Assembly: GCF_019244115.1 (NCBI RefSeq)
Contig: NZ_JAFATE010000581.1
Span: 1-40,508 of the forward strand
Reading direction: 5' to 3'
From: Bradyrhizobium sp.
GTDB taxonomy: Bacteria; Pseudomonadota; Alphaproteobacteria; Rhizobiales; Xanthobacteraceae
DNA: 40,508 nucleotides
Shown: positions 25,091 to 35,283 of the stretch, piece by piece
Layout: each line of letters opens with the position of its first letter
Numbering within the stretch: position 1 is the first letter of the stretch
Notes under the pieces: model-generated
What the model was told of the DNA's origin: nothing
Seen by the model: the letters and a program-made list of their open reading frames with translations, nothing else
The model's database searches: none
Made by a program: the position numbers and the translations under genes

Positions 25091-26971
25091 TTAGAGATTG
25101 CCGCGCTCGACCAGCGCCCTGATGACGACATCGGCAAGCTCATCAGGAGATGCGCCGATCGTCTGCAGATGCAGCTCTGGCGCTTCAGGCCTCTCGTATG
25201 GCGCATCGATGCCTGTAAAGTTTTTGATCTTGCCGGCCTTCGCTTTCGAATAGAGCCCTTTCGGGTCGCGCTGCACGCATTCCTCGATCGGCGTATCGAC
25301 GAAGACCTCGATGAACTCGCCCTCTCCGACCAGGCCGCGGACCATCTCCCGCTCCGCCCGGTAGGGCGAGATGAACGAGCAGATCACGATCAGGCCGGCA
25401 TCGACCATCAGCTTTGCGACTTCACCGGCACGCCTGATGTTTTCGACCCGATCGGCCTCGGTGAAGCCGAGGTCGCGGCTCAGGCCGTGCCGCAAATTGT
25501 CGCCATCCAGCAGCATGGTGTGATGCGCCATCGCAAACAGCTTCTGATCAAGGAGATTGGCGATGGTCGACTTGCCGGCGCCCGATAGTCCGGTAAACCA
25601 GACCATGCAGGGCTTCTGGTTCTTCAGTCCGGCGCGGTCCTTCCTGCCTATCGAGAGCGGCTGCCAGGCGATGTTGGCGGCTCGCCGCAAGGCAAATGCG
25701 ATCATTCCCGCGCCGACCGTACGGTTGCTGTAACGGTCGATCACGATGAACGCTCCCGTCCGCCGGTTCGCCTCGTAGGCATCGAAGCTCACCGGCACTG
25801 CGGTCGCGAGATTGCAGAAGCCGATCTCGTTAAGCGCGAGACCATGCGTCGCCAGGTGCTCCCGCGTATTGACGTCGATCTTGTACTTGATGGTCGTGAC
25901 GCTTGCCGGAACGCCCGACCGCGTTCCGATCCGCAGGAGGTAGGAGCGACCCGGCAGTAGCGCGTCCTGGTCCATCCAGATCAGATGGGCAGCAAACTGG
26001 TCGGCGACATCAGGCCGTTCGGTCGGACGGGCCAGCATGTCGCCGCGGCCTACATCGATGTCGTCGGCCAGCGTGATCGTCACGGCATCGCCGGCGACCG
26101 CCCGCACCAGGTCACCGTCAGATGTCACGATCCGTGCAACGCGCGCAAGCTGCCCCGAAGCTGCGACCACGATGTCGTCTCCGGGCGCGATGCTGCCGGA
26201 CGCAACGGTGCCGGCATAGCCGCGAAACTCGCTGTCCGGACGGTTGACCCACTGCACGGGAAAGCGGAACGGGCGGCTTGCCGTCTCCGATTGCACATCG
26301 ATGCGCTCGAGATAGTCGAGCAGGCACGGACCGTCGTACCATGGCGTGTTGGCGGAGCGCGCAATGACGTTGTCGCCGTGCCGCGCCGACAGCGGAATCG
26401 GCATGACCGAGACGAAGCCGAGAGCAGCGGAAAAGGCACGGTAATCCGCGATGATCCGCTCGAACGCGTCCTTGCCGTAGTCGACCAGATCGATCTTGTT
26501 CACCGCGAGAACGACATGTCGTATGCCGAGCAGCGCGCAGATGAAGGAGTGCCGCCTGGTCTGGACCAGCACGCCCTTGCGCGCATCGACCAGGATGATC
26601 GCGGCTTGCGCGTTCGAGGCGCCGGTTGCCATGTTGCGCGTATATTGCTCATGGCCGGGCGTATCCGCGACCATGAACGAGCGCCGCGGCGTGGTGAAGA
26701 AGCGGTAAGCAACATCGATCGTGATGCCCTGTTCGCGCTCGGCTTCGAGCCCATCGACGAGCAAGGCAAAGTCCAGCTCATCGCCCACGGTGCCGTGCCG
26801 CACGCTGTCGGCTGCGAGCGCCTGAAGCTGGTCGTCCATGATCAACCGGCTGTCATGCAGCAACCGCCCGATCAGGGTCGACTTGCCATCGTCGACCGAC
26901 CCGCAGGTTATCACGCGCAGCAGGTCCTTTGGCTCGCTTCGGCCCGCGCCGCTCCAGCTTCCGGCCTCCAT
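25091..26971 (-). CDS. cysN: Bifunctional sulfate adenylyltransferase GTPase subunit / APS kinase (CysN-CysC fusion)
   Basis: A 626-residue fusion that, with CysD, turns sulfate and ATP into APS and then PAPS, the sulfate donor for sulfotransferases. The CysN part is an EF-Tu-like GTPase: GSVDDGKST (24-32), DTPGHEQY, and NKIDLVD. The CysC part starts at about 450 with Walker [10 protein letters not shown] (461-469), [16 protein letters not shown] and the adenosine-binding [10 protein letters not shown]. The same fusion is called NodQ when tied to Nod-factor sulfation and RaxQ in Xanthomonas. Start ATG 26971 overlaps the cysD stop (TGATG), so the two are coupled. Its place between a secretion operon and a sulfotransferase gene suggests a dedicated PAPS supply. 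Confidence 0.95.
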   Translation of the reverse strand: MEAGSWSGAGRSEPKDLLRVITCGSVDDGKSTLIGRLLHDSRLIMDDQLQALAADSVRHGTVGDELDFALLVDGLEAEREQGITIDVAYRFFTTPRRSFMVADTPGHEQYTRNMATGASNAQAAIILVDARKGVLVQTRRHSFICALLGIRHVVLAVNKIDLVDYGKDAFERIIADYRAFSAALGFVSVMPIPLSARHGDNVIARSANTPWYDGPCLLDYLERIDVQSETASRPFRFPVQWVNRPDSEFRGYAGTVASGSIAPGDDIVVAASGQLARVARIVTSDGDLVRAVAGDAVTITLADDIDVGRGDMLARPTERPDVADQFAAHLIWMDQDALLPGRSYLLRIGTRSGVPASVTTIKYKIDVNTREHLATHGLALNEIGFCNLATAVPVSFDAYEANRRTGAFIVIDRYSNRTVGAGMIAFALRRAANIAWQPLSIGRKDRAGLKNQKPCMVWFTGLSGAGKSTIANLLDQKLFAMAHHTMLLDGDNLRHGLSRDLGFTEADRVENIRRAGEVAKLMVDAGLIVICSFISPYRAEREMVRGLVGEGEFIEVFVDTPIEECVQRDPKGLYSKAKAGKIKNFTGIDAPYERPEAPELHLQTIGASPDELADVVIRALVERGNL

Positions 26972-27903
26972 CAAAAATAGCCTTCCCGCTTCTTCTTCTC
27001 CATCGACGCGGCCTCGTCGCCATCGATCAGGCGACCCTGTCGCTCCGATGCCCGCGAGCTGCGCATTTCCGCGACCAACTCTTCGATCGTGGTCGCCGCG
27101 GACTCGATCGCCCCGCTCAACGGATAGCATCCTAGGGTGCGAAAGCGGATCATCCGCATCTGCGGAGCCTCATCGGCCTCGAGCGGCAGCCGGTCGTCAT
27201 CGACCATGATGAAGGTGCCGCCCCGACGAACCACCGGACGCATCTTCGCAAAATAGAGCGGCACGACCGGGATCTTCTCCAGCATGATGTAGTCCCAGAT
27301 GTCGATCTCGGTCCAGTTCGACAGCGCGAAGACGCGCATCGTCTCGCCGCGCCTAATCCGCGTATTGTACAGGTTCCACAATTCCGGCCGCTGATTGCGC
27401 GGATCCCAGGCATGAGCCGCCGAGCGGAATGAAAAGATCCGCTCCTTGGCACGGCTTTTTTCCTCGTCGCGGCGTGCGCCGCCGAAGGCGGCGTCGAAGC
27501 CGTGTGCGTCGAGCGCCTGTTTCAGGGCTTCCGTTTTCATCACCTGGGTGTGCAGCGCCGAGCCGGACGCGACCGGATTGATGCCGCGGGCCAGGCCTTC
27601 CTGGTTGACATGCACGATCAGCTCCACGCCAAGGCGCCTCACGGTTTCGTCGCGAAATGCGATCATGTCGCGGAACTTCCAGGTGGTGTCGACGTGCAGA
27701 AGCGGAAACGGCGGTCTTGCCGGATAGAATGCCTTCAGCGCGAGGTGCAGCATCACGCTGGAGTCCTTGCCGACCGAATAGAGCATGACGGGCGAGCGGA
27801 ATTCGGCGACCACTTCGCGCATGATCTCGATCGACTCGGCCTCGAGGCGCCGCAGATGTCGAGGCAGCACCCGCGTACTTTCTCCGATCAAAGCCACTTG
27901 CAT
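26971..27903 (-). CDS. cysD: Sulfate adenylyltransferase subunit 2
   Basis: A 310-residue PP-loop ATP sulfurylase subunit. The PP-loop is seen as SVGKDS (43-48), with [29 protein letters not shown] and the C-terminal [21 protein letters not shown] segment cut across the family's usual end. Length matches CysD/NodP (about 300). ATG 27903 is preceded by GGACCAGGAC; the open frame extends 38 residues upstream to 28017 without CysD similarity. It forms an operon with cysNC. No cysG, cysH, cysI or sulfate transporter gene adjoins it, so it is more likely devoted to sulfation than to cysteine synthesis, which agrees with the neighbouring sulfotransferase. Confidence 0.95.
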   Translation of the reverse strand: MQVALIGESTRVLPRHLRRLEAESIEIMREVVAEFRSPVMLYSVGKDSSVMLHLALKAFYPARPPFPLLHVDTTWKFRDMIAFRDETVRRLGVELIVHVNQEGLARGINPVASGSALHTQVMKTEALKQALDAHGFDAAFGGARRDEEKSRAKERIFSFRSAAHAWDPRNQRPELWNLYNTRIRRGETMRVFALSNWTEIDIWDYIMLEKIPVVPLYFAKMRPVVRRGGTFIMVDDDRLPLEADEAPQMRMIRFRTLGCYPLSGAIESAATTIEELVAEMRSSRASERQGRLIDGDEAASMEKKKREGYF

Positions 27904-28004
27904 CGATGTCCTGGTCCCCTTCCCGACAGAAGCGACATCTCCTTCGGCATCACGAGGTCGTCGCCGCCATGTCCGGTTTGCGGCCGTAACATGGAAAAAT
28001 TGGA

Positions 28005-28475
28005 CGCGGTAATTCAACGCCGATCAAAGCGCCGATGCCGCAATTCCGGTTTCAGATTTGCCGGTCAATCATGGAGAGAAGGTGGCCTTCTTTCGGCAAC
28101 CGTGTTGATAGAGAGGAAGTTCTGAGGGCCGGAACTGCCGTTGCCAATGAGCAGAAGTCGCGATCTTGCGGGCTGATTTCGCGGGTTTCTCCGCGCGAAA
28201 GGTCCCTGACGAGAGGTCGAAGGCGACACGCTCCGTCAATCGTTTCGGATGGTTACTGGAGCGCAACAGCCTCAATCTGCCCGAACATCAACATATTTGT
28301 GGACATCGCAGCACCTCTTTTGGCCCAATTATCAGGAATAATTCTCATCTGCTTGAATGGCGCATCTCAGAATCCCCATGCCGGTACGCGCGTCGGGGGG
28401 CGTCTTGTTCTAATCTTCATCGCGATCCCGTGGAGTGCGCCGGCCGGAGACGCGAGGGAATTGGGGAGATCATCA
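28005..28475 (+). promoter_or_regulatory. Upstream module of secreted-protein gene A (first of three copies)
   Basis: Two blocks here recur upstream of all three related genes. Block 1 (28005-28097) begins CGCGGTAATTCAACGC and ends GGTGGCCTTCTTTCGGC. Block 2 (28263-28326) contains CTCAATCTGCCCGAACATCA followed by ACATATTTGTGGAC and ends CTTTTGGCC. Farther right, ATGGCGCATCTCAGAATC has a counterpart before gene C. A TTTCGCG/CGCGAAA hairpin lies at 28177-28200. The module ends in the shared ribosome site TTGGGGAGA, about nine bases before the ATG. Conservation outside coding sequence suggests a promoter with operators or a structured leader; the regulator is unknown. Confidence 0.65.
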
Positions 28476-30206
28476 ATGGCGAACACGTTCACGCCAACCG
28501 CGCTGGCGAACGGCACGTCGAATCTGCTCGTACGTGCTGATGCGATCAACCAGACGACCGATCTGCTGCAGGCCGGCGTCGTCTTCAACGACGCCGCGCG
28601 CATTTCGCTCGGCCTGTTCTCGACACCACAGAACAGCGGTAACTCGAACCCGTTCCTCAGCAGTTACACCACCGACATCCATGCGGTGCAGAACGACATC
28701 GCCGCGATGCTCGCCGCGCCCGGCCACGTCACGATCAATGGCAACGGCTTCAAGCTGAACGCGACCGATACGGCGGTACTGACCAACATCCAGGGCCAGC
28801 TCGGCCAGCTGCTCGCAGCGGCCCCGCAGACCACCAATCCGGCGACGCTGGCGCAGGCCGACGCGACCATCCACGCCGTTCAGACTGAAATCCTGCAGGA
28901 GATTCAGGGCGACGCCCACCTTTCTGCGGCACTCAACAACGTCACCTTCATGGCCAATACCGGCGCGAACGACGTTGCGTTCCAGAGCCTTCCCGCCGGC
29001 AATGACAGCACGGCGAACTTGGCGGCGGCGACCGCCGGCACCAGCCTCAAGGTCGTCGGCGAGGTGTTCAATGCTGCGACAGTCGCGGCCACCGGCGGCA
29101 TCAATGCCAACAACCTCGGTCAGATCACGACCGACTTCATCGCGATCGAGCAGGGCCTGACCAAGATTCTGGGCAATGCGACCATGCTCACCCAGATCGA
29201 AAAGGGCGAGACCGCGAATGCAGCGGCGTTGACGACGATCCACCTGCAGACGGTGCTCAACCAGATCAACCTGCAGCTCAACAAATATGACGGCGCCGAG
29301 GCGAACGCCAATCCCACCGCGCTGCGCGGCACCGCCGACAATTTGCTCGACATCATCGACATCGTGCAGAACGATGCCGCGTTGAACGTGGCGGCGGGCG
29401 GCACCGGAGCGGCAGGTCACATCGGCGGCTTCGCCGAAATGCCGGGCGGCCTGACCGGTACGGTCACAAAATTCCAGGACAACCAGGCGCAGACCAACTT
29501 CTGGGCCGCGTTCCTTGCCGAGGCCAACACGATCAACGCGCAGCTCACCAAGGTCGCGAACGGCACCGGCACGGCGAGCCAGGCGCTGATCACGCAAATC
29601 CAGAACTACCAGCATTTCGGCGCTGCGTTCGACGCGGCGCAGGGTGCGGTGTTCCAGGGCCGCTTCGACAACGAGCTGAACAACGGCACGCTCGAAGCCG
29701 ACAGCGCCGCGGCGATCAAGGGCCTGATGGGCATCCTGCACGGTGATCAGGGTGCCGCCCTCGCCGCCGACAAGGCCATGCTGGTTGCGGCCGGTCAAGG
29801 CTTTGCGGCCGACGCGATGGACGTCTCCGGCAACAACATCGCGATCGGCGGCGCCACCTATGTCGGTAGCGCGACCACCGTCAGCACTGCGACGTCGGTC
29901 CATGGCCTGGCCCAAGGCACGATCCCCGTGACTGCAAATCCGAATATCGCCAATGGCACGGGCGGCACGGCGACCACACCTCCCACCAGCACGCCTCCCA
30001 CTAGTACGCCTCCCGCCAGTACTCCTCCGACGAGTACGGGCGCCTGCCATAGCTCGTGTGGAAACCACCATGGCCACGGCCATGACCATGATGATCATCA
30101 CAGCAGTCCGGCTGTTGCGGCCAACACGTCCTCACACGGCGCCGACGTCAACATGCACCAGCTGATGCATGCGGAGGCCATCGCGCATCAGATGCACTGG
30201 GCCTGA
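28476..30206 (+). CDS. Repeat-domain protein A, putative type I secreted and sulfated cargo
   Basis: A 576-residue protein of a family I do not recognise, named A here. It has no N-terminal signal peptide, very few Cys, and is rich in Ala, Asn, Thr and Gly. Residues 1-490 form one copy of the domain shared with genes B and C (opening ANTFTPTALANGTSNLLVRA, later FAEMPGGLTGTVTKFQDN and RFDNELNNGTLEAD). Then come four TSTPP repeats, a CHSSC and His-rich cluster (NHHGHGHDHDDHH), and the tail LMHAEAIAHQMHWA. Lack of a Sec signal, a conserved C-terminal tail and the adjacent type I exporter suggest secretion from the C-terminus; no RTX repeat is seen. Tyr271 lies in a conserved KYD motif, a candidate sulfation site. 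Confidence 0.8.
   Translation: MANTFTPTALANGTSNLLVRADAINQTTDLLQAGVVFNDAARISLGLFSTPQNSGNSNPFLSSYTTDIHAVQNDIAAMLAAPGHVTINGNGFKLNATDTAVLTNIQGQLGQLLAAAPQTTNPATLAQADATIHAVQTEILQEIQGDAHLSAALNNVTFMANTGANDVAFQSLPAGNDSTANLAAATAGTSLKVVGEVFNAATVAATGGINANNLGQITTDFIAIEQGLTKILGNATMLTQIEKGETANAAALTTIHLQTVLNQINLQLNKYDGAEANANPTALRGTADNLLDIIDIVQNDAALNVAAGGTGAAGHIGGFAEMPGGLTGTVTKFQDNQAQTNFWAAFLAEANTINAQLTKVANGTGTASQALITQIQNYQHFGAAFDAAQGAVFQGRFDNELNNGTLEADSAAAIKGLMGILHGDQGAALAADKAMLVAAGQGFAADAMDVSGNNIAIGGATYVGSATTVSTATSVHGLAQGTIPVTANPNIANGTGGTATTPPTSTPPTSTPPASTPPTSTGACHSSCGNHHGHGHDHDDHHSSPAVAANTSSHGADVNMHQLMHAEAIAHQMHWA
29979..30038 (+). repeat. Four 15-base tandem repeats encoding PPTST-type units
   Basis: Four in-frame units like CCTCCCACCAGCACG encode PPTST, PPTST, PPAST, PPTST within the C-terminal linker of protein A. 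They probably form a stiff, solvent-exposed stalk between the main domain and the His-rich tail. Such repeats can vary in number between strains. Genes B and C lack the repeat in the visible sequence. Confidence 0.85.
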
Positions 30207-30250
30207 CCGCCTGAGCAGGGCACAGTCGATGCAGTGAACGCAACATCTTC

Positions 30251-30278
30251 CCAGCGCGGAACTCTTGTTCTGCGCTGG
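30251..30278 (+). terminator. Strong hairpin after gene A
   Basis: CCAGCGCGGAAC (30251-30262) pairs with GTTCTGCGCTGG (30267-30278) through twelve pairs, one of them a G-T wobble, with a TCTT loop, 45 bases after the stop of gene A. The following bases TTCGGCTTTGG are only mildly T-rich. It most likely ends the gene A transcript or shields its 3' end. The rest of 30207-30506 shows no gene and should hold the promoter of the sulfotransferase gene. Confidence 0.6.
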
Positions 30279-30506
30279 TTCGGCTTTGGGGGCGATACTC
30301 ATGTTGGGGCATCTTTCGAATCCGCCCGTTCGGATTCGCTGGCACATTTTCGAATGGTCAACGTCGCTTCGGCGCCGGCCCGGCATTGCGTGGGCGCGAC
30401 CCCGCGGGGCGCCGCGATGATCGGTAGAAGTACTCCAAAAAGAGCTTCGAGCCTCCGTTTCGCTTCAATCTGAACCAAATATTCTTGAACACGCAGCATT
30501 TCGGTC

Positions 30507-33500
30507 ATGAACGAACCAGCCATCGCGATCCACCCTCGAACCGCATCGATCGTCCCCAGCGCCGGTGCGGACGCCCTCAAAGCGGCGGAACAGGCCTATC
30601 GTGGCCTGCTTGCCGATGAGCCAAAGCATCTTCGCGCGCTTTGCGGACTGGCCGCGGTGCGCAGCCAGCTCGGTGCTGAGGCCGAGGCCCGCGAACTGCT
30701 GACGCAGGCCGTCGGTGTCGCGCGTCCTTCCGCCGAGGACCAGATTGCGCTCGGCACTGCGTTTCGCAGGATCAAGGATCTGGACAACGCGCGCCGCCAT
30801 TTCGAATCGGCCGTTGCGCTCGATCAGGACCATGCCGAGCCCCGCATTCAGCTCGCCAACATCCATCTCCTTGCCGGCCGCATCGAAGACGCCATCGCGC
30901 AATATCAGGCGGCGCTCGATATCGACCTGAACAATGCCGACGTCCATCAGGCCCTGGGGCTCGCGCTGCAGCGTCTGCGGCAATTCCAGTCGGCCATTCC
31001 GCACCACGAAAAAGCGCTCGCGATCAAGCCGCGATTCGCGCTCGCCCATGTCAGCCTCGGCGATGCCCATCGTCATCTCGAGCGACACGATGAGGCGATC
31101 GCACAATACCAGCGCGCGCTCGCCATCAATCCGCAACTGACCGACGCCTACGTCAATCTCGGCGGAACCCTGCACCTGATCGGCCGTCGCGAGGAGGCGA
31201 TTGCCATCTATCAGGCCGCATTGCTCGCCAATCCCAACCTTGCCGACGCGCATTACAATCTGGGCAATCTCTACTCCGAGCTCGACAATCTGCAGGCCGC
31301 GATCTTCCACTACGGACGCGCGGTCGAGCTGCGCCCGACCTCGGCCGAATCCCATAACAATCTCGGTAACGCCCTGCAAAAGCGCGGGCGCCACCAGGAA
31401 GCGATCGCGCATTATCGCACCGCCATCCGCCTGAAGCCGAACGATGCGTCGACCCTGCGCAACATGGGCGACGCCTGGCGTTCCCTGCACCGGTTCGACA
31501 AGGCAATCGCGAGCTACCGCGCGGCGCTGACGAGCGATCCCACCGACATCACGGCGATGAACCATCTCGGCGGTGCGCTGATGATCACCGGCCAGATCGA
31601 GGATGCCGCCCGCGTCTATGAGGCCGCCCTCAAGATCCAGCCGCAGAATGTCGGGGTGCATTTCAATTACGCGACCGCCAAGCGGTTCGTCGCCGGCGAT
31701 CCGCGGCTGCCATTGCTGGAGGACCTCGCGGCGCGCGAGGCCCAGCTTCCCGACGAAGGACGGATCGCGCTGCATTTCACGCTCGGCAAGGCTTATGCCG
31801 ACCTCAGGGATGGCGAGCGCTCGTTCCAGCATCTGGACATCGCCAATCGCATCGAACGGCAACACCTGACCTATGACGAGCTCTCGACGCTGCGGCTCTT
31901 CGATCGCATCCGCGATGCGTTCACCAAGGACATCCTGCGCACGCGCTCCGGCGCGGGCCATCGCTCGGAGGCGCCGATTTTCGTCGTCGGAATGCCGCGC
32001 TCCGGCACCAGCCTGGTCGAGCAGATTCTGGCCAGCCATCCGCGCGTCTACGGCGCCGGCGAGGTCAATCACTTCTCGACGGTGACGTCGTCCTTCGCCG
32101 CTCGCTCGCGGACCCAATATCCGGAAATGTTCTTCAAGCTGTCCGACGAGGAACTGCGGGAGCTCGGCAAGACCTATCTCGCGCAGATCTCCGCACCGGC
32201 AGCGTCGGCGGCCCGCATCGTCGACAAGATGCCTGCGAACTTTCTCTCCCTCGGCCTCATTCATCTCGCTTTGCCGGAAGCCCGGATCATTCACGTCAAG
32301 CGCGACCCGATCGACACCTGCCTGTCCTGCTTCTCGCTGTTGTTTGCCGAGGGTCAGCCCTTTGCCTACGACCTTGCGGAAGTCGGACACTATTACAAGG
32401 CCTATGAGGCCCTCATGGCGCACTGGCGTTCGGTGCTGCCGCCGGGGACCATGCTGGAGGTGCAATACGAGGACCTCGTCGGCGAAATGGAGGGGCATGC
32501 CCGCCGGCTCGTTCGCTATTGCGGCCTCGACTGGGACGATCGTTGTTTGTCGTTCCACCAAACCAAGCGGCCGGTCCAGACCGCCAGCCTGGTCCAGGTC
32601 CGCGAACCGGTTCATTCCAAATCGGTCGGCCGGTGGCGTCTGTATGGAGCGCGGCTCAAGCCGCTATTGGATGCGCTTGATATCGACGCGCCGGCGCCCG
32701 AGCCCGTCAAAAGCAGCTCTCCCGTTCCAGCGGGCGCAGAGAATTTCAAGCGCGCCAAGAACCGCGCCGAGAACTGGGTCGAGCGCGCCTACCAGCTCGG
32801 CACCACGCTTCAGCAACGCGGCAAGCTCAAACAGGCCGAGCGTCTGCTGCTGGCCGTGCTGGCTGTGCGGCCGGATCATTTCGGTTCGCTGCTGGCGCTC
32901 GGTTCGCTGTACGCAAACAGCAACCGCCTGGACGAGGCCAAGAGCTATTTCCAGCAGATGATCGCGGCGCATCCGAACTTCGCCGAGGCGCATGGCAGCC
33001 TGGGGGCTTTGCGCGGGACCCGTGGCGAGCTGGATGCCGCGGTCGTGTGCTACGAGAAGGCGCTGTCGCTCGCGCCCTATCATCCCGGCATCCACTACGG
33101 ATATTCGTCCGTGCTGCAGAGCATCGGCAAGAGCGCCAAGGCGATCGAGCATCTCCGGTTTGCCCTGGCGGTCAGGCCCGATCACCTGGAGTCGCACTTC
33201 GCGCTCGGCAATCTGCTCTATGCCGCTGACCGGCTCGACGAGGCGCTCCGCTGCTATCAGCAGGTGCTGCGCTTCAATCCGCGGCACGCCGAGACCCACA
33301 ACAATATCGCCAACACCTATTTGAAGCTCGGCCAGCGAGACCGCGCGATCTCCCACTACAAGACCGCGCAGGACGCCAATCCCTCCTATGCCGATGCCTT
33401 CGGCAACCTCGGCAATGCCTATCTCGAGCTCAACCGCCTCGAGGAGTCCATCGAGCAGAACCGGCTCGCCATCGCGCGTAATCCCACGCGCTTCGGATCG

Positions 33501-34649
33501 TTCAACAATCTCGGCGTCGCCTACCAGGCGCTCGGCCAATTCGAGGAAGCGAGCTGGGCGTTCGAGCGGGCGCTCGAACTGTCCCCGGATGAAGCGTCGG
33601 TCCATCTCAATCTCGCGAACATGCAAAAGTTCGCGGCTGATGATCGTCGCCTCCCCGGCCTGCGCAGGCTGATCGAGCGCATCGATACACTCGACAACGA
33701 GCAGAAGCTCTCGGCGCATTTCGCGATGGGCAAGGCGTTGTCCGACCTGAAGCAATATGACGAGGCTTTCGCGCATCTAAAACAGGCCAACGCCCTGAAG
33801 CGGCGGACCTTCGACTACGACGAAGGCCAGCGGCTTGCAATGTTCAGGAACATCGAGGCGAAGTACACGCCGGAGCTCTTCGCGGCGAAATCCGGCAGTG
33901 GGGACACCTCATGGTCTCCGATCTTCATCGTCGGCATGCCGCGGTCGGGCACGACGTTGCTGGAGCAGGTGCTGGCCAGTCATTCCCGGGTGTTCGGCGC
34001 CGGCGAACTCGAAACATTCAAGGAAGCCATCAACGAGTGCGTCGAGAGCCAGCGCATCCTGCCGGCTTATCCGCTGCTGGTCGATTTCCTGGCGCCCGAG
34101 CACATCCTGCGGATCGGCCAGACCTACACCACGCAGGTGCGCGCGCTGGCGCCGGATGCGCCGCATGTCGTCGACAAGATGCCGCTGAACTTCATGTTCG
34201 TCGGCCTGATCCATCTCGCGCTTCCCAACGCCAGAATCATTCATATCCGTCGCGATCCGCTCGACACCTGCGTCTCGTGCTACTCGTTGCTGTTTACGGG
34301 CAGTCAGCCCTTTGCTTACGACCTGGCGGAACTCGGCCATTATTATCGCGGCTACGAACAGGTGATGGCGCATTGGCACAAGGTGCTGCCGCCTGGCGTG
34401 CTGATGGACGTGCAATACGAGGACCTCGTTGCCGACCTCGAAGGCGTGTCGCGGGGCGCGCTGGCGCATTGCGGGCTGGAATGGGAGGACGCGTGCCGCG
34501 ATTTCCACGACACCAAGCGGAGCGTGCGTACGGCGAGCACCATGCAGGTCCGCGAGCCGCTTTATAGTCGCTCGATCGGCAGCTGGCGCCGGTACGAGAA
34601 GCACCTCGGTCCGCTGTTCGAGGCGCTCGGTAGGACGCCGAAGGCCTGA
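30507..34649 (+). CDS. Tandem TPR-sulfotransferase protein (two complete units)
   Basis: A 1380-residue protein made of two similar halves. Half 1: about eleven TPR repeats (about 20-450), then a PAPS-dependent sulfotransferase domain with 5'-phosphosulfate loop FVVGMPRSGTSLVEQ (492-506), VDKMPANF, and 3'-phosphate site RIIHVKRDPIDTCLS (593-607). Half 2: more TPRs (about 765-1090), then FIVGMPRSGTTLLEQ (1140-1154), VDKMPLNF and RIIHIRRDPLDTCVS (1243-1257). Both domains keep the expected motifs, so both may be active. The Sulfotransfer_3 family includes tyrosylprotein sulfotransferases; TPRs often hold the protein substrate. No signal peptide is seen, so it should act in the cytoplasm before secretion. 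The Shine-Dalgarno is poor. Substrates are inferred to be proteins A, B and C. Confidence 0.88.
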   Translation: MNEPAIAIHPRTASIVPSAGADALKAAEQAYRGLLADEPKHLRALCGLAAVRSQLGAEAEARELLTQAVGVARPSAEDQIALGTAFRRIKDLDNARRHFESAVALDQDHAEPRIQLANIHLLAGRIEDAIAQYQAALDIDLNNADVHQALGLALQRLRQFQSAIPHHEKALAIKPRFALAHVSLGDAHRHLERHDEAIAQYQRALAINPQLTDAYVNLGGTLHLIGRREEAIAIYQAALLANPNLADAHYNLGNLYSELDNLQAAIFHYGRAVELRPTSAESHNNLGNALQKRGRHQEAIAHYRTAIRLKPNDASTLRNMGDAWRSLHRFDKAIASYRAALTSDPTDITAMNHLGGALMITGQIEDAARVYEAALKIQPQNVGVHFNYATAKRFVAGDPRLPLLEDLAAREAQLPDEGRIALHFTLGKAYADLRDGERSFQHLDIANRIERQHLTYDELSTLRLFDRIRDAFTKDILRTRSGAGHRSEAPIFVVGMPRSGTSLVEQILASHPRVYGAGEVNHFSTVTSSFAARSRTQYPEMFFKLSDEELRELGKTYLAQISAPAASAARIVDKMPANFLSLGLIHLALPEARIIHVKRDPIDTCLSCFSLLFAEGQPFAYDLAEVGHYYKAYEALMAHWRSVLPPGTMLEVQYEDLVGEMEGHARRLVRYCGLDWDDRCLSFHQTKRPVQTASLVQVREPVHSKSVGRWRLYGARLKPLLDALDIDAPAPEPVKSSSPVPAGAENFKRAKNRAENWVERAYQLGTTLQQRGKLKQAERLLLAVLAVRPDHFGSLLALGSLYANSNRLDEAKSYFQQMIAAHPNFAEAHGSLGALRGTRGELDAAVVCYEKALSLAPYHPGIHYGYSSVLQSIGKSAKAIEHLRFALAVRPDHLESHFALGNLLYAADRLDEALRCYQQVLRFNPRHAETHNNIANTYLKLGQRDRAISHYKTAQDANPSYADAFGNLGNAYLELNRLEESIEQNRLAIARNPTRFGSFNNLGVAYQALGQFEEASWAFERALELSPDEASVHLNLANMQKFAADDRRLPGLRRLIERIDTLDNEQKLSAHFAMGKALSDLKQYDEAFAHLKQANALKRRTFDYDEGQRLAMFRNIEAKYTPELFAAKSGSGDTSWSPIFIVGMPRSGTTLLEQVLASHSRVFGAGELETFKEAINECVESQRILPAYPLLVDFLAPEHILRIGQTYTTQVRALAPDAPHVVDKMPLNFMFVGLIHLALPNARIIHIRRDPLDTCVSCYSLLFTGSQPFAYDLAELGHYYRGYEQVMAHWHKVLPPGVLMDVQYEDLVADLEGVSRGALAHCGLEWEDACRDFHDTKRSVRTASTMQVREPLYSRSIGSWRRYEKHLGPLFEALGRTPKA

Positions 34650-34791
34650 GCGCCTCACGGGCGACCGGCTCATAGCCGCACCCTCTGCGGCCTGCGCGCA
34701 ATTCGAAACAGTTGGTGCCGCGGCCGGACGATCCGCCAATACTGACGCCCTATTCGCTCTCGTCTGCTGAGGATGCGGCAGGCCCCGCTCT

Positions 34792-35283
34792 CGCGGCGAT
34801 TCAACGCAGGCCGCAGCGCCGGACGGCGGGTCTGCCGCAATTCAGCTTTGAGCGATGCAATCGATCGTGGAGAGATCGTGGCCTTCTTTCGGCAGCAACA
34901 TCCCACTGCAGATTCGCGCCGGGATCGCGCGTGCCGCGACCCTGTCTCGACTGAGCGGGAACCGGAATTTCGGCTTTAGCTCCAATTGCTTTCTTGATCG
35001 GCGCAAGTGCGGGCGCGCGTTGCAGCCAGTTGCGGTTGCGCGGCTTTGAATTCGTCACCTGAATGCAACGCCTCAATTTGCCCGAACATCAACATAGTTG
35101 CGGACTGCTGAGCTCTTCTTTTGGCCGGGTTGGTGCGACCATATAGCACATGCGACAATCGGCGCGGCGCGACGAGCGAGCACAAGCAGTGCGCTCGCGC
35201 CGTGACGACGAGGGGTGCGGTTCCCGGCTGGTCCAATGCCGGGCGTCGTCGGCGAGATGAACCTTTCTTGGGGAGATGACTGA
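34792..35283 (+). promoter_or_regulatory. Upstream module of gene B (second copy)
   Basis: Block 1 (34792-34893) begins CGCGGCGATTCAACGCAGGC and ends GTGGCCTTCTTTCGGC. Block 2 (35065-35126) reads GCAACGCCTCAATTTGCCCG, then AACATCAACATAGTTGCGGA and ends CTTTTGGCC. These match the blocks before genes A and C. The stretch between the blocks and after block 2 differs more than it does between A and C. The ribosome site TTGGGGAGA precedes ATG 35284 with the same spacing class. The rest of 34650-35283 has no gene. Confidence 0.65.

Noticed and set aside
25091..27903. Naming the sulfate-activation pair nodP/nodQ
   Set aside because: No nod gene or nod box is visible, and the neighbours point to protein sulfation; the neutral cys names are safer.
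28080..28097. A sigma-54 promoter in GTGGCCTTCTTTCGGC
   Set aside because: It has a GG/GC-like pair, but the spacing and the second element do not match TGGCAC-N5-TTGC.
25091..28476. A riboswitch or Cbl/CysB-type site upstream of cysD
   Set aside because: I could not see a recognisable S-box-like or CysB-like pattern in 27904-28475.
30465..32615. A 716-codon minus-strand open frame opposite the sulfotransferase gene
   Set aside because: It lies antisense to clear TPR and sulfotransferase motifs and has no domain of its own.
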